A DNA stretch of 64,000 nt from Delphinapterus leucas (lineage: Eukaryota; Chordata; Mammalia; Artiodactyla; Monodontidae). Location of the stretch: assembly GCF_002288925.2 (NCBI RefSeq), contig NW_022098068.1:535923-599922 (forward strand), read 5' to 3'. The position numbers were made by a program, and so were the translations under genes. The notes beneath the pieces were generated by a model. The model searched no databases. It worked only from the letters and a program-made list of their open reading frames with translations, and was not told where the DNA came from. Of this stretch, positions 58,554-64,000 are shown piece after piece (positions within the stretch are counted from its first letter, which is position 1; the number at the start of each line of letters is the position of its first letter).

Positions 58554-59489
58554 CATCTGATACATAGCCCCCTGCCCTTTCACCTTGTCTATTTTTTCTG
58601 TGAATGTTCTTTTTGTTCCACAGTCTGCAGGATTGTTGTTCTTCTTTTTTCTGCTGTCTTCCCTCTGGTGGATGAGGCTATCTAAGAGGCTTGTGCAGGT
58701 TTCCTGATGAGATGGGTTAGTGGTGGGTAGAGCTGGGTGTTGCTCTGGTGGGCAGAGCTCAGTAAAACTATTTTCCGCTTGACTGCTGATGGGTGGGGCT
58801 GGGTTCCCTCCATGTTGGTTGTTTGGCCTGAGGCAACCCAACACTGGAGCCTACCTGGGCTCTTTGGTGCAGCTAATGGCAGACTCTGAGAGGCACATGC
58901 CAAGGAGTACTTCCCATAACTTCTATTGCCAGTGCCCTTGTCCACACGGTGAGCCACAGCCACCCCCTGCGTCTTCAGGAGACCCTCCAACACTAGCTGC
59001 TATGTCTGCTTCAGTCTCCCCTGGGTTCACTGCTCCTTCCCCTGGGTCCCGATGCACACACTACTTTGTGTGTGCCCTCCAAGAGTGGAGTCTCTGTTTC
59101 CCCCAGTCCTGTGAAAGTCTTGCAATTAAATCCCACTATACTTCAAAGTCTGGTTCTCTAGGAATTCCTCCTCCTGTTGCTGACCCCCCAGATTGGGAAG
59201 CCTGACATGGGGCTCAGTACCTTCACTCCAGTGGGCAGACTTCTGTGGTATAAGTGTTCTCCTGTCTGTGAGTCACCCACCCATCAGTTATGGGATTTGA
59301 TTTTGCTGTGATTGTGCCCCTCCTACCATCTCATTGTGGCTTATCCTTTGTCTTTCGATGTGGGGTATATTTTTTGGTGAGTTCCAGTGTCTTCCTCTTG
59401 ATGATTGTCCAGCAGGTAGTTGTGATTCTGGTGTTCTCACAAGAGGGAGTAAGAGCATGTCCTTCTACTCCACCATCTTGGTTTCAGGC
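58554..59489 (-). promoter_or_regulatory. L1 5' UTR (internal promoter) of the full-length copy
   Basis: The L1 5' UTR carries the RNA polymerase II promoter of the element. On the minus strand it begins 'gcctgaaaccaagatggtgg', matching the starts of elements 3 and 4. It holds a 138-codon open frame on the opposite strand (58789-59205), discussed under findings. I could not point to individual transcription-factor sites with confidence. Confidence 0.75.
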
Positions 59490-59504
59490 TAGCACTACTT
59501 TTCT
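59490..59504 (+). repeat. Target-site duplication of full-length L1, right copy
   Basis: tagcactacttttct next to the L1 5' end. The L1M host resumes with gaacccttaacttttgg. Confidence 0.93.
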
Positions 59505-61145
59505 GAACCCTTAACTTTTGGTATGTTGTAGTTTCATTTTTATTTGTTTCAAGGTATTTTCTAATTTCCATTTTAATTTCTCTTTTGGCTTATCATTTGT
59601 TTAATAATTTGTGGTTATTTTCCAAACAGTCATTAATTTACTAGTTTTCCTTCTGTTGTTTTTTGCTTGAATCCGTTATGATCAGATAAGATACTTTGCA
59701 TAATTTCAAACTTTTTAAATTGATTAGACTTGCTTTGTGGACCAACATGTTGTCTATCCTGAAGAATGTTCCATGTGTACTGTAGAAAAATTTGTATTCT
59801 GCTGTTGGTGGTGCAGTGTTCTATATATGTCTCTTAGGTTTAATTGGCTTTTGGTGTTGTCCAAGTCCACTATTCCCTTAATGATCTTCTGTTTGATTTT
59901 CTATCCATTATTGAAAGTGATGTATTGACGTTTTCCACTATTATTGGAGAACTATTTCTCCCTTCAATACTGTCAGTGTTTGCTTCATATATTTTGTAGT
60001 GCTTAAAGTGGTGTATATATATTTACAATTGTTATATCTTATTGGTGAATTGACCGATGTATTGATATATAATGTCCTTCTTTGTCTCTTGTAACAGGTT
60101 GTTTTACTTAAAGTCTATTTTGTCTGATATTAGTATAGCCAACCTGGCTTTCTTCTGGTTACTGTTTACATGGAATATCTTCTCCCATCCTTTCACATTC
60201 AACCATTTTTATTTTTACATACAAAATGTGACTTTTGTATATAGCATATAATTGGATCATGTTTTTCTTTAAACCCATTCTGCCAATCTATGACTTTTGA
60301 ATGGAGAAAATTTAATCCATTTACATTTAAATTAATTATTGATAAGGAAGGACTTTCTTCTGACATTTTTTATTTTTCTCATATGTCTTAATAGTTTTTT
60401 GTCTCTCATTTCATCCATTACTGCTTTTGTTTGTGTTTAGTTGATTTTATTTTAATTTTTTCGGTATGCAGGCCTCTCACTGTTGTGGCATCTCCCATTG
60501 CAGAGCACAGGCTCTGGACACGCAGGCTCAGTGGCCATGGCTCATGGGCCCAGCCACTCTGTGGCATGTGGGATTTTCCTGGACTGTGGCATGAGCCTGC
60601 ATCCCCTGCATCGGCAGGCGGACTCTCAACCACTGTGCCACCAGGGAAGCCCTAGTTGATTTTTTGTAGTGACATGTTTGATTCTCTTCTCATTTCCTTT
60701 TGTGTATATTCTATAGATATCTTCTTTGTGGTTACCATGGGGATTACCTACCACATGCTAAAGTTGTAAGCATTTAATTTGAATTGATATCAGCATAATT
60801 TCATTTTCATACAAAACTATACCCATATATCTCCATCTCCTTTCAAGTTATTGTTGTCATGAATTACATCTGTATGCAACTTGTGGCCAATAATATAGAC
60901 TTATAATTATTTGTAAGCCTTTATCCTTTAAATCCTGTAGAAAATGTTTTAAATGAAGTTACAAAGAGTAGAATTATACTGTGCAAGATAATTTTATATC
61001 TTCATATGACCTTAAGTTACTCTTGACCATCCTTTTATTTCACCCTGAAGGAACACCTTTAGCATTTTTAGTAGGGCCAGCCTCTTGATAAAAAAATCCC
61101 TCAGCTTTTGTCTAACTGAGAATGTCTTAATTTCTCCCTTCTTTT
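59505..61145 (-). mobile_element. Old L1M, continuation of 48195-51285
   Basis: It resumes the L1M endonuclease part of ORF2 in register with 51285 ('ttggtatgttgtagtttcat', 'catgttgtctatcctgaaga', 'ttaaagtctattttgtctga'). It then runs into the inter-ORF region and the ORF1 end near 61000-61140 ('aatccctcagcttttgtcta'). It is interrupted by a CHR SINE at 60449-60652. Confidence 0.82.
60449..60652 (-). mobile_element. CHR-type SINE in L1M
   Basis: The plus strand reads 'ggcctctcactgttgtggca' through 'ctgcatcggcaggcggactc' to 'gccaccagggaagccc', with a short T-rich tail complement at the left. An 11-bp duplication tagttgatttt flanks it at 60438-60448 and 60653-60663. Open frames over it on both strands are not genes. 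Confidence 0.95.
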
Positions 61146-61508
61146 AAAAAATGTGACAAAATATAAGTAGCATAAAATTTACCATTTTAAACATTTTAAG
61201 TGTACAATTCCATGGAATTAAGTACATTTGCATTATTATACAACCATCATCACCATCCATCTCCAGAAACTTTTCATCTTCTCAAAGTAAAATTCTGTAC
61301 CTATTAAACAGTAACTCCCATTCCTTCCTTCCCCCAACTCCAAATCCCTTCCTTCCCCTACCCTTCCAAACCACCATTCTACATTCTGTCTCTGAATATG
61401 ACTACTCCAAGGTACCTGATGTAAGTGGAATCATGCACTAATTTTTCTTTTGTGACTGGCTTATTTAATTATCATAATATCTTCAAGGTTCTTCCATCTT
61501 GTATCATA
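61146..61508 (-). mobile_element. L1M 3' end nested in the L1M
   Basis: 'gcataaaatttaccatttta', 'acaaccatcatcaccatcca' and 'tgatgtaagtggaatcatgc' are the 3' end of an old L1M. It closely resembles 48195-48500 and 51995-52330. Confidence 0.82.
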
Positions 61509-62310
61509 TGATTTTTTTGTGGTGACTTGTTTTGATTCCCTTCTTATTTCATTTTGTGTATATTTTATAGATATTTTCCTTCTAGTTACCTTGGAGATTA
61601 CATATAACATCCTAAAGTTATATGTAATTGAAAGACTGTTTTTTCAGGTATAGTATTCCCAGTTGACATGCTTTTTTTTTTAGGTCTGAAATATATCATC
61701 CCTCTAACTTCTGGCCACAAGGTTTCTGATGAGAAATTGCCTGATAATCTTATTGAGAATCCCTTTTATGTGATGAGTCATTTCTTTATTGTTTTTCTTA
61801 TGATTCTCTTTTTGTTTTTGCTTATCAAAAGTTTGTTTATAATATATCTTTGTGTGGTCACCTTTGGTTTATCTTACTGGGAGCTTATCGAGCATCTTGA
61901 ACTTATAGGTTTATGTATTTCCTTAAATTTGGTAAGTTTTTAGCCATTATTTCTGCAAGTAATCTGCCATTTTCTCTTTCTTTTTCTGTGACTGCCATAA
62001 TATGTACTTTTGTCTGTTTGTCTGCCCACAAGTCTCTTTTCTCTTTTCTTAATTCCTTTATTCTCTGCTCTTCTAACTTGATAATTTCAGCTGTCATTTC
62101 TTCAAGTTTGCTGATTCTTTTTCTCTGCCTCCTCAGATCTGCTGTTGAATTCTTCTACTGAATATTTTATTTCAGTTTTTATTTTTTAGCATTGGAATTT
62201 CTGTTAGATTCCTTATTATAATTTTTATTTCTTGATATTCCTATTTTGTTCATATATTGTTTTATGATTACTCTTTATCTGGGTTTTCCCTTAGTACTTT
62301 GAGTATATTT

Positions 62311-62324
62311 AAGACAATAGTTTT
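62311..62324 (+). repeat. Target-site duplication of micro L1, left
   Basis: aagacaatagtttt, identical to 62354-62367. Confidence 0.93.
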
Positions 62325-62353
62325 ATTATACCCCAATAAAGATGTTAAAAAAA
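62325..62353 (+). mobile_element. 29-base L1 3' tail insertion
   Basis: The segment attataccccaataaa, then gatgtt and a run of A, equals the last bases of the young L1 3' UTR (compare 50-72). An exact 14-bp duplication aagacaatagtttt flanks it at 62311-62324 and 62354-62367. It is a real L1 insertion reduced to its tail. Confidence 0.93.
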
Positions 62354-62367
62354 AAGACAATAGTTTT
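62354..62367 (+). repeat. Target-site duplication of micro L1, right
   Basis: aagacaatagtttt directly after the A run. Confidence 0.93.
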
Positions 62368-63240
62368 AAAGTTTCTGCTAAGTAAGTCAATTGTATGGGT
62401 TCCCTTGCAGATGATTTCTGTCAGTTTAATTTTTTCCTTTGACTGTGCCATGTTTTCCTTGTTTCTTTGTGTGTCTTGTAAATTTTTTGTTATTGTTGGA
62501 AACTGGGCATATGATTATTATAACAAAGTAACTGAAAATTAGATTCCCTTCTCACCATTTTATATTTTTAAGACTTTTACAAACTATTTTTACAAAAACT
62601 CTTCCTTGTCATGTGTCCTTACCAATATCTCTGTTCTTTAGCTCATGTTCAGCTAGTGTTTTCACAGAAATCTCCTTACATGTTAGAAGCTCAAACAAGC
62701 AAACACCAAAAAATAAACAAACAAAAAGAGAACACACTGAACTCTCCCAGTCTTTGTAGACTGGTTCTGTGCTGGGTCAGTCCTTCAGCAAATACCTAGA
62801 CTTACTCTGAGCTCAGGGGTCAACCTGAGGTGAAATGTTAAGGTCTTTTCATGTCTCATCCGAGCATGTGTCTTCTTTGGACCTGCACATGGCTTTCTAA
62901 ATTTCCTCATATATATGGCTGCTTTTGAATGTCTTAAATTTCTAAAGAGTCTCATCTCAGTTTCTCCTCCAGGCCTTAGATATCATATTATATATCTCCA
63001 CCTGTACCTCCTTGCCCCAAGTGTCTGTGAATCTGTAGTCCCCTTGTAGCTTTTATAAGCAGTGCCCACCAGTTCACACCCATGTTTGAGTTTTTCAAGA
63101 GAGAAACCAAAAGCCCAGTCCTTCAGTTAGCTCCCAGACAGGTTAAAACAGTTGTACAGAATAATTTGCAAATTAGGCCTCTCTTTTGAGAGAGGAAACT
63201 AGAAACTGAGCTACTGCTGCTCAAGACCAACATCTTCATC

Positions 63241-64000
63241 ACACCAGGGAAGATATGGGGGAAGGGTGAAAAAACAAAAAAGCAAAAGATTTTCCTACTG
63301 TTTTGAAGATAGCTTTTTCTTGTTTGGGAATTAGCTTGGTTGCTGTAACCTTTGATTGTTCTCCAGTTTCTAAAAATTGGTTCAGATGTCTACTGTTATT
63401 ACTATTATCTCAGTAGAAGGAGAACTTGGAGATTCCTAGTCCCTCATTTCACTGTAGCCACTCTCTAGAGTACTTGTTTTACTTAATAATTCCCACCAGA
63501 ATTCTGTCAGCAAGCCCTGAGTATTTCAACCCCAATTCAGAAGATATGCTATAGATAAAGATATGCTATATACTTCAGAAGGGATATATAAATAATTTTA
63601 AGCTCCTATCCAGTTGAAATATTTAACAATCTCCCCCTAGTCCCACTTCTCTACCAGTTCAACTTCCTCATTTATAATTGATATCCTATAGGAAGTAGAA
63701 TGATAATTATTAGGGAATGGGAAAAACAAGCCAGTTGACAATGTAATTTTTGCTTCCAACTCCAAGGTATTTGTTTTTGGAGAGCATGCTCTATCTTCTT
63801 ATGATTTCTCAACATTTTGTAGAGTATAGCATTTGCCTATGAGCAATGATATAATTCCAGAAAGAGCCAGAAATTCTTTTGTGTGTGGTTTGGCAGCAGC
63901 AGTTATCACTTGAGGCCATCCTGAGTCATCCTTGGCATTTTATTTGATTTAGATCCTCAGTAAATATTTGTAGAATAAATGAAAATAAATAGCCAGCTGT
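63241..64000. other. Mostly unassigned sequence
   Basis: It holds a short direct repeat (agatatgctata at 63542-63553 and again from 63559) and an L2-like 3' end at about 63945-63990 ('cagtaaatatttgtagaata'). No gene seen. Confidence 0.4.

Larger units (their letters stand above)
51286..59489 (-). mobile_element. Full-length L1 with 3' transduction
   Basis: One insertion on the minus strand, bounded by 15-bp duplications. From its 5' end (59489) it has a 5' UTR to about 58554, ORF1 to about 57630, ORF2 to about 53230, a 3' UTR to about 53019, then about 1.7 kb of non-L1-contiguous DNA (51308-53018), and a poly(A) tail (T-rich on the plus strand, 51286-51307). The span includes a CHR SINE (55890-56204), a 100-N gap and a duplicated 199-base tract next to it. 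It splits an older L1M. Catalytic residues are altered, so it is now inactive. Confidence 0.88.
61509..63240 (-). mobile_element. Old L1M or HAL1: ORF1 and probable 5' UTR
   Basis: ORF1 in reverse orientation is recognisable from about 61640 to 62150 ('gccacaaggtttctgatgag', and a coiled-coil part whose minus strand reads IIKLEEQRIKELRKEKRDL). Beyond 62400 the sequence fits an L1M 5' UTR only loosely. The first 110 bases repeat 60661-60770 at about 80% identity by eye. It may be the 5' end of the L1M at 59505 or a second copy. Confidence 0.55.

Noticed and set aside
57916..58560. 214-codon plus-strand frame resembling a multi-pass membrane protein.
   Set aside because: It is antisense to L1 ORF1, with the same composition effect as in ORF2.
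63542..63575. Direct repeat of agatatgctata considered as an insertion-site duplication.
   Set aside because: Only five bases lie between the copies, so it is a small local duplication.

Overview
This window is non-coding nuclear DNA from a mammal, almost certainly a cetacean. The main evidence is four tRNA-derived SINEs of the CHR type (12706-12889, 38129-38336, 55890-56204, 60449-60652), a family known from whales, dolphins and hippos. It also carries L1 elements of the cetartiodactyl type and ancient mammal-wide repeats (MIR, L2, MER5A, L1M). I see no intact protein-coding gene, rRNA, tRNA gene, CRISPR array or bacterial feature. Nearly every open frame of 60 codons or more is a remnant of L1 ORF1 or ORF2, or a chance frame on the opposite strand. 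The only host-gene candidate is a single exon-like block at 32330-32492.

Layout. 1-3855 is an L1 3' tail, an old ORF2 scrap, and a MIR/L2-rich stretch. 3856-10225 is a decayed plus-strand L1 with an internal duplication and an internal 3' UTR. 10226-15610 is old sequence with MER5A, MIR, a minus-strand L1M and a SINE. 15610-31045 is a dense stack of plus-strand L1 copies: a host L1 with two younger L1 3' ends inside it (one with a 5' inversion), three L1s that keep 5' UTR and ORF1, and three successive L1 3' ends. 31046-41640 is the least repetitive part, with scattered MIR and L2 and the candidate exon. 41650-48194 has old repeats, a young L1 3' end, a HAL1-like element and microsatellites. 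48195-63240 is an old minus-strand L1M region split by a full-length minus-strand L1. 63241-64000 has little that I recognise.

The most informative structure is at 51271-59504. A full-length L1 with a 15-bp target-site duplication has its poly(A) tail and an AATAAA signal about 1.7 kb beyond its own 3' end. This is the signature of L1 3' transduction, in which read-through transcription carried flanking DNA to a new site. The copy later received a CHR SINE and lost endonuclease and reverse-transcriptase catalytic residues. In this assembly it also holds a 100-N gap flanked by a 199-bp duplicate, probably overlapping contig ends. Other clear events are a twin-primed L1 with 13-bp target-site duplications (17351-17699) and a 29-bp L1 insertion with 14-bp duplications (62311-62367). 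Repeat names come from recognition by eye; boundaries are approximate except where duplications fix them.
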